Shown here: positions 19,532 through 27,847 of the stretch, piece after piece
How positions within the stretch are numbered: the stretch's first letter is position 1
Layout of the letters: each line of letters opens with the position of its first letter
Assembly (NCBI GenBank): GCA_963844695.1
Contig: CAWJPL010000037.1
Coordinates: 1-64,000, forward strand
Reading direction: 5' to 3'
Length of the DNA stretch: 64,000 nt
Source of the DNA: RYN-230 sp963844695
Lineage (GTDB): Bacteria; Actinomycetota; Actinomycetes; Streptosporangiales; Streptosporangiaceae
Program-made: the position numbers and the translations under genes
The notes under the pieces: generated by a model
The model's database searches: none
What the model was told of the DNA's origin: nothing
What the model saw: only the letters and a program-made list of their open reading frames with translations

Positions 19532-20342
19532 TCAGCCGACGGGCAGGCGGGAAGCGAGCTGGGACGCCTTCTCCTGGGTCCGCCCGGCCTTGACCCCCAC
19601 CTTGCCCGTGGTCTTCGCGGCCTTGGCGCTCGCCTTGGTGGCGGCCTTCGCAGCCTTGGCGCTCGCCTTACCCGCGGTCTTGGCTGCCTTGATGCTCGCC
19701 TTGTGGGCCACCTTCCCGGCCCTGGCGCGCACCTCGCCGGTCCTCTCGGCGCGGATCTGGCCCGCCCTGGCCAGGGCCAGATCCGCCTTGGCCTGGGCCA
19801 GGTCGGCCGTGCCCTGGGCCTTGCCCAGGGTGGTGCCGACCGCCACGCCCGCCTTCCCGGACGCCTTGGCCGTCTGCGTGGCCAGCGAGACGTCGTGCCG
19901 CGCGGCCTGCGACCGCGTGGCGGCTCCGCCAGGCCAGCGACGGGTTCCCCTCCGTGTCGGCCGCGGCGATCAGCAGGCCGCCGAGCATGGTGAGGTTCTT
20001 GAGGAAGTGGACGCGCTGCTGGGCGCGCTCCTTCTCGTCCTTGGTCTCCCAGTACGGGTGCCCGGCCAGCGTGGTCGGAACCATCGTGGCCGCCAGGGCC
20101 AGGGCGGACAGCCGCGGGAAGCGGCCGATCGCCAGCAGCGAGCCGGCCACCAGCTGGACCGCGCCGTTGATCCGCACCAGCTGCTCGGTGTCGTCCGGGA
20201 GGGCCGAGACGCGCTCCTTGAGCGGGCCCACCACCTTGTCGGCGCGCGCGGCGACCTTCTCGGGATGGCGCAGGGTGTCGTAACCCTGGACGATGAAGAT
20301 CGAGGCCAGCATGGGACGGGCGAGAGCTCTTAGTACAGCCAT
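19532..20342 (-). CDS. DoxX family membrane protein with Lys/Ala-rich C-terminal tail (one frameshift)
   Basis: The N-terminal 130 residues are a DoxX/SURF4-type four-helix membrane domain: RPMLASIFIVQGYDTLRHPE, NGAVQLVAGSLLAIGRFPRL, ALALAATMVPTTLAGHPYWE and FLKNLTMLGGLLIAAADTEG. After a frame change near 19920 a tail of about 120 residues follows, built of Ala, Lys, Gly and Thr (KVAHKASIKAAKTAGKASAK and similar), resembling histone-H1 or HupB-type tails. Start ATG 20342 is chosen; an in-frame GTG lies 9 nt upstream. DoxX proteins take part in redox and thiol stress functions. Tails like this are seen in some actinobacterial DoxX proteins; their role is unclear. Confidence 0.75.
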
Positions 20343-20441
20343 GGCCGCCACTTTCCCGCTCAGCGGAGTTCTAACCGTGCCGGGCCCGGCGGCGTGGGGG
20401 GCGCCGGCCGGGCGGCCGGCGCACTGTGGTGGACTCTGACC

Positions 20442-21179
20442 GTGTCGCTGCCGACCCCGCCCGTCCCGCCCGCGAACGGGCCCGGGCCGCGCCCGGCCCG
20501 GACGCCGCTGCTCAGGGTGTCGCGGGTGAGCCGCCGCTACGGGGACCGCGTCGCGCTGCAGCCCCTCGATCTCACCCTGGCCGCTGGTGAGTGCGTCGCC
20601 GTGCTCGGCGCGAACGGGTCCGGGAAGTCAACGCTGCTGCGTATCGCGGCCGGGCGGGACACGCCGAGCAGCGGCCAGGTGAGCTACGGCGGCCGGGTGA
20701 TGTCGGAGGACGACCCGGTGGTCCGGACCGAGATCGCGGTGGTCGGCGACATGGTCAGCGCCTACCCCGACCTGACCGTCCGGGAGCACCTCCAGCTGGT
20801 CTCGGTGGCGCACGGCGAGGGCCACCTGGCGGCGGGCCTGGTGGACCGGGCGCTGGCCGAATGCCGCCTGGAGGACCACGCCGGGGCGCTGCCCGGTTCC
20901 CTGTCCAGCGGCCAGCTCCAGGCCCTGCAGCTGGCCACGGTGCTGGTCCGGCCGCTGCGGCTGATGGTCCTCGACGAGCCTGAGCAGCGCCTCGACCCTG
21001 CCGCCCGGCGCTGGCTGGGCGGCCTGCTGCGCGCGGAGAAGGAGGCCGGCGCCGCGGTGTTGCTGGCCACCCACCACACCGAGCTCGCCGCGGCGGTGGC
21101 CGACCACGTCATCGTGCTCAGCGACGGCGCGGTCACCGCCGAGGGCCCGCCGGACGTGACACTGGCGGCCCCGTGGTGA
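20442..21179 (+). CDS. ABC transporter ATP-binding protein
   Basis: Nucleotide-binding subunit with Walker A VLGANGSGKSTLLRIAAG, Q-loop region in TEIAVVGDMVSAYPDLT, signature LPGSLSSGQLQALQLATVL (LSSGQ), Walker B LMVLDEPEQRLD and switch His in LLATHHTELAAAVADHVIVL. Length and order are normal for an exporter-type ATPase. GTG 20442 is preferred; the frame is open from 20394. It is followed at once by the permease gene, the two being joined by a short tandem repeat, so they form one transporter. Substrate unknown. Confidence 0.88.
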   Translation: MSLPTPPVPPANGPGPRPARTPLLRVSRVSRRYGDRVALQPLDLTLAAGECVAVLGANGSGKSTLLRIAAGRDTPSSGQVSYGGRVMSEDDPVVRTEIAVVGDMVSAYPDLTVREHLQLVSVAHGEGHLAAGLVDRALAECRLEDHAGALPGSLSSGQLQALQLATVLVRPLRLMVLDEPEQRLDPAARRWLGGLLRAEKEAGAAVLLATHHTELAAAVADHVIVLSDGAVTAEGPPDVTLAAPW

Positions 21180-21224
21180 AGGTCCAGTGGTGAAGGTCCG
21201 GTGGTGAGTGGTGAAGGTCCGGTG
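21173..21224 (+). repeat. Short tandem repeats at the ATPase/permease junction
   Basis: Three copies of TGGTGAAGGTCC(A/G)G, the last preceded by an extra TGGTGAG. The first copy contains the ATPase stop (TGA 21177-21179) and the last lies inside the permease start region, so every copy offers a GTG. Slippage here would change spacing between the two coding regions. Confidence 0.6.
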
Positions 21225-22904
21225 ACCGTGACCCGCGACTCTATTGCCGTCCCGGACAGCACGGCGGCGACCTTCGCGCTGCTGCGCAAGCTGCGCCGGG
21301 GACGGGGCCGCAAGCAGGCGGCCAGCGCGGCCTACTGGGCCTACCTGATCGCGGTCATCGTGATCAGTTACGGCAGCTCGCTGATCGTCACCGCCTACCG
21401 GGCGCTGCGCCAGCCGCCGCCCGCGACCGCGGCGGCCCCGCGGCTGCTGCACGCGGGCCCGGCCGCGCTGACCGCGCTGGCCCTGCTGGTGTTCCTGATC
21501 CTGCTCCGCGACGCGCTGTGGCGCGGCCCGGTCACGGTGTCGCAGGCCACCGCGGACTGGCTGCTCGGGACGCCCGTGTCCCGGCGGCGGCTGCTGCGGC
21601 CCCGGTTCCGCTGGGCGGCGGCCGGCGCGCTGCTGGCTGGTGCGGTGGCCGGGATCGTGCCCGCCGCGGCCCTGGTCGCCCTCGGCCTGGGCGGCCGGTC
21701 GGACGGCGACGTGCTCCGGCTGACCGGGGCGGCGATGCTGTCGATGGGCCTGCTGTTCGCGGTCGCCACCGGCGTGGGCGGCCTGATCGAGCGGTATCCG
21801 GTGACCTGGCGGCAGGTCCGCGCGGCCACCCCGGTGGTGCTGGCGGCCGCGGTCGTGCTGAGCGGCCTGGCCGCGTGGGCCGGGCTTGGGCGGCTGCCGG
21901 CCGCCGTGGGCACGGTGCTGCTGTGGTCCGGCCCGTGGGGGTGGGCGGCCCAGCCGGTGATGGCCGTGGCGGTGCACGCCGGCCCGGCCGGCGCCGGGAA
22001 CCCGGCTCCCTGGTGGCCGCTGGCCCTGGCGCTGCTCGCCGGGGCCGCGCTGGCGGCGCTGATCTTCGCGGACCGGGCCGTGGCCGGGGTACCCGCGACC
22101 GCGCTCCGCGCCCGGGCCCGCACCCTCGGCGCGATGTCCGCGGCCGCGCTGAGCATGAACACCCGCGGCGTCGCGACCGCGTACACCGGGGCGGCCGGCG
22201 CCCGCCGGGCCCGGTTCCGCCTCCCGCCGCCGCGGCGGCGCGAACTCGTGCTGCTCTGGCGCGACCTGCTCGCGCTGCTCCGGTCGCCGGCCCGGCTGGT
22301 GTCCGCGGTGCTGCTGGCCCTGCTCGCCGCCGCGCTGGCCGGCGTGGCCAGTCAGGGGCGGCCAGTGTCACTGGTGCTGGTCGGCTGCGCGGTCAGCCTC
22401 GGCTACCTGGCCGCCACGTGGCTGTGCGAGGGAGCCAGGCTGGACGCGGACGACCCGCGCCGGTCGGCGCAGCTGCCCTTCCGGTATGAGTCGCTGGCCT
22501 GGTGGCACGCGGCGGTGCCCTGCCTGGTGCTGCTCGCGGCCGTCGGGGTGCCCGTCGCCGTGGCCGGGATCGTCTCCGGCGATCTGCGTCCCCTCGTCCT
22601 GCTCGTGGTGACTATCCCGGTGCTGGTCGGCGGGGCGCTGGTGAACGTTTTCCGGGGCAGCTTCTCCCCGTCCCTCGTCCTGGGGGTCGACACCCCGGTA
22701 GGCAACACGGCGGCGCTGAGCATCGTGTTCTGGTACGCGTGGGGCACGGTGCTCGCGGTGCTGCCGATGACTGTGCTGGTGTCCAGCGCGCTCGGCTCGG
22801 CGAGCCCCGGCTCGCTCATCCGCGCCCTGGTCATCGGAGCGGGTCTGGCGGTGGGGCTTGGGGCCTACGCGGCCCGCCGTGCGGGGCGGCTGCGGGCCGG
22901 CTGA
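21201..22904 (+). CDS. ABC-type multi-pass membrane protein, permease partner (DUF6297-like)
   Basis: Polytopic membrane protein of about 560 residues. Helices are visible at ASAAYWAYLIAVIVISYGSS, ALTALALLVFLILL, AAAGALLAGAVAGIVPAAAL and then regularly to VIGAGLAVGLGAYAARRAGR. A central cytoplasmic part (RFRLPPPRRRELVLLWRDLL) precedes the second membrane half. This is the organisation of actinobacterial permeases modelled as DUF6297, usually paired with one ABC ATPase as here. The start GTG 21201 is uncertain because the tandem repeat offers several GTGs; GTG 21225 (VTRDSIAVPD) is another choice. Transported compound unknown. Confidence 0.75.
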   Translation: MVSGEGPVTVTRDSIAVPDSTAATFALLRKLRRGRGRKQAASAAYWAYLIAVIVISYGSSLIVTAYRALRQPPPATAAAPRLLHAGPAALTALALLVFLILLRDALWRGPVTVSQATADWLLGTPVSRRRLLRPRFRWAAAGALLAGAVAGIVPAAALVALGLGGRSDGDVLRLTGAAMLSMGLLFAVATGVGGLIERYPVTWRQVRAATPVVLAAAVVLSGLAAWAGLGRLPAAVGTVLLWSGPWGWAAQPVMAVAVHAGPAGAGNPAPWWPLALALLAGAALAALIFADRAVAGVPATALRARARTLGAMSAAALSMNTRGVATAYTGAAGARRARFRLPPPRRRELVLLWRDLLALLRSPARLVSAVLLALLAAALAGVASQGRPVSLVLVGCAVSLGYLAATWLCEGARLDADDPRRSAQLPFRYESLAWWHAAVPCLVLLAAVGVPVAVAGIVSGDLRPLVLLVVTIPVLVGGALVNVFRGSFSPSLVLGVDTPVGNTAALSIVFWYAWGTVLAVLPMTVLVSSALGSASPGSLIRALVIGAGLAVGLGAYAARRAGRLRAG

Positions 22905-23022
22905 CAGCGGCCTGCTCCCGGCCGCCTGCTCCCGGCGCGAGGCGATGAGTCACCGGGTCAGGATGAGTCCTACCGGTGTGGGCAGCGGGGAACTGTCCGG
23001 GAACTGCGGAACAGGAGGCATC

Positions 23023-23480
23023 GTGAACAGCCACCGGTCACCAGCAGGCCAGCACGAGGGGCATGTGCTCGGTGTCGAGCGCGTCATCGGCCCCCCGCCG
23101 GAAGCGATCTTCGACGCCTTCGTCGCGCTGTACGACAGCGAACGGCCGGACTGGGTCACTGACTCCCAGCTCGATCTGCGTCCCGGTGGCCGCTGGTCGG
23201 TGGCCTTCCAGGTGCCCGACGGGCCCGCCTTCCGGGAGGAGCGGGTAATCACGGCGGTTGAGCGGCCGCACCGGCTGGCCTACGACATGACCGCGGTGTA
23301 CGACGATGCCCCGGGCTTCGCCACCACGTGGAGGTCACGGTCGGGACCGCGGCGGACGGCCATCGTATCCGCCTGGAGCAGCGGGGTTTCCCCACGGTCC
23401 AGGCCCGCGACGACTTCGCGGGCGCGTGGCCGGACGTCCTCGCCGAGGTGGCCCGCCGGGTGATGTCGCGACAGCCTTGA
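23023..23480 (+). CDS. SRPBCC/AHSA1-family protein (one frameshift)
   Basis: Protein of about 152 residues with the Bet-v-1/AHSA1 fold. GTG 23023 with AGGAGG upstream begins MNSHRSPAGQHEGHVLGVER. Typical strands are VIGPPPEAIFDAFVALYDSE, LDLRPGGRWSVAFQVPDGPA and EERVITAVERPHRLAYDM. After a base shift near 23320 the last strand and helix VEVTVGTAADGHRIRLEQRG and FAGAWPDVLAEVARRV follow and end at TGA 23478-23480. AHSA1-like proteins bind small hydrophobic ligands; ligand unknown. Confidence 0.75.
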
Positions 23481-23543
23481 GCGCTGTGTCCCTGGCGGCT
23501 GACCTGGCCGCGGAGGCAGGCGGCTACGGGCAGAGATGGGGGC

Positions 23544-24371
23544 TCACGGGCCGGGATGGGGGAGTGTGCTGGGACGCAGGGAGTAGTGGACGTCCAGGCG
23601 ATCGGCGGACCGGTTGACGGCGATCGCGACACTGTCGCCAGGAAGCACCGCATGGTCGTCCACCACGGCCAGGCCGTCCGCGGTGAAGCTGACCCGGTGG
23701 CTGAGCAGCGCCGGGCTCCCCGCCGGGCGCTCAAGGTAACCCGCCTCGAGCGTGCCGAGCACGCACGGGGTGATGGTCTCCGCGGCCCGGGTGACGGCCA
23801 GCCCAGACCCGGCGAGGCCGGGCCCGGGAGCCCCGGGCCCGGCCCACCCGTGCTCGGCCAGCACCGTGTACAGGCCGCGCTCGGCCAGGTCGGCCGGGTC
23901 GAGGCCGTCCGCCAGGGGCAGTGGCAGGTAGGACGTCTGCATGATGAGGGGCCGGCCGCTGGCCAGCCTGAGCCTGCGCAGCCGCAGTACCTGGGCGGGG
24001 CCGCCGAGCCGGGCCCTGACCTCGTCGGCCGGGGTGATGACCTCAGCAGCCAGCAGCCGGGTGCGGATCTCGGCGCCCTGGGCGGCCAGGTCGGCGGCGA
24101 AGCTGCGCAGGTGGCCGAGGTCGTATTCGTACCGGGCCGCCACGTAGGTCCCGCTGCCGTGCCGGGCGGCGATCAGCCCGTCGTCGGCCAGCAGCTGGAG
24201 CGCCTGGCGCAGCGTCATGATGCTGACCCCGAACTCGGCGGCCAGGTCCCGCTGGGCTGGCAGGGGGGTGCCGGACGGCCACTGACCGCTGGTGATCCGG
24301 TCTCGCAGCTCGGCGTGGATCCGGAGGTACTTCGGCTGCCGGTCCTCGGCGGTGCGCCGCGCCGTCCTCAT
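23544..24371 (-). CDS. GntR-family regulator with UTRA domain (HutC subfamily)
   Basis: Transcription factor of 275 residues. The N-terminal GntR winged helix reads YLRIHAELRDRITSGQWPSG, LAAEFGVSIMTLRQALQLLA and LIAARHGSGTYVA. The C-terminal UTRA ligand-binding domain includes VLRLRRLRLASGRPLIMQTS, YLPLPLADGLDPADL and SHRVSFTADGLAVVDDHAVL. UTRA regulators respond to small molecules such as sugar phosphates or histidine-pathway intermediates. It lies downstream of trpB and trpA on the same strand (91 bp after trpA), and TCTAGA palindromes of the sort bound by HutC-type proteins such as DasR lie upstream of trpB, so it is a candidate regulator of that unit. Confidence 0.88.
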   Translation of the reverse strand: MRTARRTAEDRQPKYLRIHAELRDRITSGQWPSGTPLPAQRDLAAEFGVSIMTLRQALQLLADDGLIAARHGSGTYVAARYEYDLGHLRSFAADLAAQGAEIRTRLLAAEVITPADEVRARLGGPAQVLRLRRLRLASGRPLIMQTSYLPLPLADGLDPADLAERGLYTVLAEHGWAGPGAPGPGLAGSGLAVTRAAETITPCVLGTLEAGYLERPAGSPALLSHRVSFTADGLAVVDDHAVLPGDSVAIAVNRSADRLDVHYSLRPSTLPHPGP

Positions 24372-24375
24372 GGCC

Positions 24376-24458
24376 CGCTCCGGCCCGCGGCCGCGCCGCT
24401 CACGCTCCGGCCCGCGGCCGCGTCACGCTCGATTTCCGCGCTCCGGTTCACGGCCGCG
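24376..24458 (-). repeat. Three 20-bp GC-rich repeats between gntR and trpA
   Basis: CGCTCCGGCCCGCGGCCGCG occurs at 24376-24395 and again exactly at 24403-24422; a third copy with three changes is at 24439-24458. They fill the gap between the regulator start and the trpA stop. The GCGGCCGC core can form hairpins. Confidence 0.6.
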
Positions 24459-24462
24459 CCGT

Positions 24463-25278
24463 TCACCGGGCGGTGTCGATCGCGGTACGCAGGTCGCCGA
24501 CCGCACGGGCGACGTCGCTGGCACCCGCGCCGTCCAGGACCCGCCGCATCAGGGCGGAGGCCACGATAACCCCGTCCGCGTGCCGGGCGGCCGCGGCGGC
24601 CCGGGCCGGGGTGTCGATGCCGAAGCCGATCAGGACCGGCGGGCTGTCCTGCTGGGTGTCCGCGACGTCCAGAGCCCGCGCCGCCAGCGCCCACCGGCGC
24701 TCGTCGTCACGCTCGTTCGTGCTTCCCGTGGTGGCCATCACGCTCATCACGTAGAGGAAACCACGAGAACGCCGGGCGATGGCGCGCATCTGCTCCGGCG
24801 GCGTGGCCGGCGTGACCATCAAGGTGGCGTCCAGGCCGGCCGCGGCTGCGGCGGCGAGGTACTCATCGGCCTCCCCGGCCGGGAGGTCGGGGATGATCGT
24901 CCCGCTGAAGCCTGCTCCGGCGAGCTCGTCGCAGTACCGCGTGACGCCCCGGTGGTAGGCGTGGTTGGCGTAGCTCATCGCGATCAGCGGCACCGCGCCG
25001 TCGCGGCCGGCCGGGAGCCGGGCCTGGCGCAGCTCGGCCAGGATCGCGGTGGTGGTCGCGCCGCGGCTGATCGCGGCGCCTGACGCCTGCTGGATGACCG
25101 GCCCGTCGAGCATCGGGTCCGAGAACGGCAGCCCGATCTCGACCGCGTCCGCGCCCGCCTCGATCATCGCGGCGAGCAGGTCAGTCCAGTCCGGCCGGAT
25201 CCCGGCGGTCACGTAGCTGACCAGGCTGGGCTGCCCGGCCGCGCGGGCCTGCTCCAGCACGGTCTGCACGCCGCTCAT
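24463..25278 (-). CDS. trpA: Tryptophan synthase alpha chain
   Basis: Cleaves indole-3-glycerol phosphate to indole and glyceraldehyde 3-phosphate. 271 residues, TIM barrel. The catalytic Glu is in ADAVEIGLPFSDPMLDGPVI, which also carries the catalytic Asp; IIPDLPAGEADEY and VIVASALMRRVLDG are conserved beta-strand ends. The mobile loop 6 reads MATTGSTNERDD instead of the more usual GVTGxR pattern, a mild divergence. Its ATG overlaps the trpB stop (ATGA), implying translational coupling. No trpE, trpD, trpC or trpF is next to it, unlike a complete trp operon. Confidence 0.9.
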   Translation of the reverse strand: MSGVQTVLEQARAAGQPSLVSYVTAGIRPDWTDLLAAMIEAGADAVEIGLPFSDPMLDGPVIQQASGAAISRGATTTAILAELRQARLPAGRDGAVPLIAMSYANHAYHRGVTRYCDELAGAGFSGTIIPDLPAGEADEYLAAAAAAGLDATLMVTPATPPEQMRAIARRSRGFLYVMSVMATTGSTNERDDERRWALAARALDVADTQQDSPPVLIGFGIDTPARAAAAARHADGVIVASALMRRVLDGAGASDVARAVGDLRTAIDTAR

Positions 25279-26513
25279 GCCCCGGCTCCGCGGGTGAGCT
25301 CCTTCAGGGCGGCCGCGTCTTTGTCGCCGCGGCCGGACATGGTGATCAGCACGCTCGTCCCGGCGGGCAGGTCGCCGGCCCGCGCGGCCCGGGCCACCCA
25401 GGCCACCGCGTGGGCTGACTCCAGCGCGGCCAGGATGCCCTCGGTGCGGGCGCAGAGTACGGCGGCCGCGATCGCCTCCTCGTCGGTCACGGTGTGGTAC
25501 TCGGCGCGGCCGCAGGCGGCCAGGTAGGCGTGCTCGGGCCCGACGCCCGGGTAGTCCAGGCCGGCCGAGACCGACTCAGCCTCCAGGACCTGGCCGTGCT
25601 CGTCCTGGAGGAAGGAGGACAGGAAGCCATGCAGCACGCCGCGCCGCCCGTGGCTGACCGCCGCCCCGCCCGCGGCCTCCACGCCGACCAGCCGGGCCGG
25701 GGTGTCCGCGAACCCCGCGAACGTCCCGGCCGCGTTCGACCCGCCGCCCACGCAGGCCACCACCACGTCGGGCCGGCCGGACGCCAGCAGGTCCGGCCGC
25801 CCGGCGCACTGGGCGCGGGCCTCCTCGCCGATGACCCGCTGGAACTCGCGCACCAGCCACGGATACGGGTGCGGTCCCAGCACCGAGCCGATGCAGTAGT
25901 GGGTGGAGTCCACGGTGGTGACCCAGTGCCGCAGTGCCTCGGTGGTGGCGTCCTTGAGCGTCCGGGACCCGGAGGACACCGGCCGGACCGTGGCGCCCAG
26001 CAGTTCCATCCGGAACACGTTCAGTTCCTGCCGGGCCATGTCCCGTTCGCCCATGTACACGGTGCAGCCCAGGCCCAGGTGCGCGGCGACGGTGGCGGTG
26101 GCCACCCCGTGCTGGCCCGCGCCGGTCTCCGCGACCAGCGCGGTCTTGCCGAGCCGCCGGGCCAGCAGGGCCTGGCCGGCCACGTTGTTGATCTTGTGGC
26201 TGCCGGTGTGGGCCAGGTCCTCGCGCTTGAACAGCACCCGAACCCCCAGTTCGGCCGACAGCCGCGGCGCGCCGCTGACCGGCGTGGGCCGCCCCGCGTA
26301 GTCGCGGAGCAGGGCGTCCAGTCCGGCCCGGAAGTCCTGGTCGGCCCAGGCGGCGCGGAACTCCCGCTCCAGTTCCTCGCACGCGGGCACCAGGGCCTCG
26401 GGCACGAACCGCCCGCCGAACGGCCCGAACCGGCCCGCCGTCCCCGGGTCGCCCATGATCACCCGTTCCGCGGCCTTCATCTCGTCCGCCATCTCGTCCG
26501 CGACGTTCATCAC
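25275..26513 (-). CDS. trpB: Tryptophan synthase beta chain
   Basis: PLP enzyme that condenses indole with serine to give tryptophan. 412 residues. GRFGPFGGRFVPEALVPACE is the N-terminal signature. The Schiff-base Lys lies in LFKREDLAHTGSHKINNVAG, the catalytic Glu in LVAETGAGQHGVATATVAAH, and the phosphate loop is CVGGGSNAAGTFAGF. GTG 26513 and ATG 26510 are alternative starts. Upstream lies an unusually AT-rich promoter region with the palindrome at 26551-26567. It is transcribed with trpA and probably with the GntR/UTRA gene. Confidence 0.93.
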   Translation of the reverse strand: MMNVADEMADEMKAAERVIMGDPGTAGRFGPFGGRFVPEALVPACEELEREFRAAWADQDFRAGLDALLRDYAGRPTPVSGAPRLSAELGVRVLFKREDLAHTGSHKINNVAGQALLARRLGKTALVAETGAGQHGVATATVAAHLGLGCTVYMGERDMARQELNVFRMELLGATVRPVSSGSRTLKDATTEALRHWVTTVDSTHYCIGSVLGPHPYPWLVREFQRVIGEEARAQCAGRPDLLASGRPDVVVACVGGGSNAAGTFAGFADTPARLVGVEAAGGAAVSHGRRGVLHGFLSSFLQDEHGQVLEAESVSAGLDYPGVGPEHAYLAACGRAEYHTVTDEEAIAAAVLCARTEGILAALESAHAVAWVARAARAGDLPAGTSVLITMSGRGDKDAAALKELTRGAGA

Positions 26514-26550
26514 CGCACCGCCTCACCGCGTGCGGTCCGGCCGCACTGAA

Positions 26551-26567
26551 TTCTAGAGTTCTAGAAC
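26551..26567. promoter_or_regulatory. TCTAGA palindrome upstream of trpB, candidate GntR/HutC-type operator
   Basis: TTCTAGA-GT-TCTAGAA (26551-26566) is a perfect inverted repeat, and GTTCTAGAAC (26558-26567) is itself a perfect 10-bp palindrome. HutC-subfamily GntR proteins bind GT-Nx-TA-Nx-AC sites; DasR sites have TCTAGA at their centre. A TAGAAT hexamer on the minus strand, a possible -10 for trpB, overlaps it. The surrounding 60 bp are unusually AT-rich. Confidence 0.6.
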
Positions 26568-26770
26568 AATATCAAACGGTATAGGGGATTGGCAGCGCAA
26601 GGTTGGGGGTGCCGAGTGGGGCGGCGGCCGGGGTTGCCGCACCGGGGCGCGCAGCGTTAGTGGGCCTGGATGGCGGTCCTGAACGACAGGAGGCTGGAAC
26701 CTTCTGCTCCTACACTGTGACGTTCAGTAGTCATTGCAGGCCAGTAAACCCGACAGCATGGAGGGCAGTC

Positions 26771-27847
26771 GTGACCAGCCAGACCACCACGCACACCAGC
26801 TACCCGCGACCATCCCGGACCCGCTGGTGGCGCGGCCGCAGGGCACGCGCAGCGGCCCTGTCACTGGCCCTGGCCCTGACCGCCGCGGCCAGCGGGCTGG
26901 CTGCCACCCCCGCCTGGGCGGGGGGCGGCTACCACATCATCGCCACCATCGCCGTCGGCAGCGACCCGGAAGGGGTGGCGGTCACCCGTGGTGGCACCCG
27001 CGCCTACGTCGTCAACGGCAGCGACCCGGGCAGCGTGTCGGTGATCAGCACCGCGACTGACCACGTCACCGGCACCATCCGCGTCGGCAGCGACCCGGAA
27101 GGGGTGGCGGTCAGCCCGGACGGCGCCCGCGCCTACGTCACCAACGACAACAGCCCGGGCAGCGTGTCGGTGATCAACACTGCGACTGACCGCGTCACCG
27201 CCACCATCGGCGTGGCCAGCGACCCCGAAGGGGTGGCGGTCAGCCCGGACGGCGCCCGCGCCTACGTGACCAGCGGTCCCTCGGGCAGCGTGTCGGTGAT
27301 CAATACCGCGACTGACCACGTCACCGGCACCATCCGCGTCGGCAGCGACCCGGAAGGGGTGGCGGTCAGCCCGGACGGCGCCCGCGCCTACGTCACCAAC
27401 GACAACAGCCCGGGCAGCGTGTCGGTGATCAACACTGCGACTGACCGCGTCACCGCCACCATCGGCGTGGCCAGCGACCCCGAAGGGGTGGCGGTCAGCC
27501 CGGACGGCGCCCGCGCCTACGTGACCAGCGGTCCCTCGGGCAGCGTGTCGGTGATCAATACCGCGACTGACCACGTCACCGCCACCATCGACGTCGGCCG
27601 TGCCCCGGAAGAGGTGGCGGTCAGCCCGGATGGCACCCGCGCCTACGTCACCGTTCCCCGCCTGCACACTGTGTCGGTGATCGACACCGCCACCGACCAG
27701 GTCACCGCCACCATCGACATCAGCGACCCGGAAGGCGTGGCGGTCAGCCCGGATGGCACCCGCGCCTACGTCACCAGCCCGTTCACAGGCAGCGTGTCGG
27801 TGATCGACGCCACCATGTGTCATCGCCACCATCCACGGCCGCTGTAG
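26771..27847 (+). CDS. Secreted YVTN-family beta-propeller protein
   Basis: GTG 26771 follows GGAGGG. A basic N-terminus (RTRWWRGRRARAAA) and hydrophobic core LSLALALTAAASGLAA form a signal peptide ending near ATPAWA-GG. The mature part consists of about eight 42-43-residue blades of the form DPEGVAVSPDGARAYVT, then GSVSVINTATDRVTATI, the YVTN/NHL-like propeller pattern. Two successive blades were duplicated very recently at the DNA level. After VSVIDAT (about 27815) the frame ends in a basic out-of-frame tail. The next frame contains another blade-like stretch (SPGGTHIYVTVV) and runs to TAA 28068, so an indel probably hides a longer C-terminus. Ligand unknown. Confidence 0.82.
   Translation: MTSQTTTHTSYPRPSRTRWWRGRRARAAALSLALALTAAASGLAATPAWAGGGYHIIATIAVGSDPEGVAVTRGGTRAYVVNGSDPGSVSVISTATDHVTGTIRVGSDPEGVAVSPDGARAYVTNDNSPGSVSVINTATDRVTATIGVASDPEGVAVSPDGARAYVTSGPSGSVSVINTATDHVTGTIRVGSDPEGVAVSPDGARAYVTNDNSPGSVSVINTATDRVTATIGVASDPEGVAVSPDGARAYVTSGPSGSVSVINTATDHVTATIDVGRAPEEVAVSPDGTRAYVTVPRLHTVSVIDTATDQVTATIDISDPEGVAVSPDGTRAYVTSPFTGSVSVIDATMCHRHHPRPL
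27080..27589 (+). repeat. 255-bp tandem duplication inside the propeller gene
   Basis: Unit 27080-27334 is repeated at 27335-27589. It encodes 85 residues, that is, two blades of 43 and 42. The copies match base for base for about 245 bp and diverge only at the end (GGCACC against GCCACC). The identity extends a little upstream of the first unit with single-base differences. The event is recent, and copy number may vary between strains or be collapsed by assembly. Confidence 0.85.

Noticed and set aside
24376..24458. CRISPR-like array
   Set aside because: Only three GC-rich copies with unequal short spacing, one diverged, and no cas gene nearby.
26603..26770. Upstream extension of the propeller gene
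   Set aside because: The signal peptide and Shine-Dalgarno place the start at GTG 26771; the extension has no hydrophobic or conserved part and covers the promoter.
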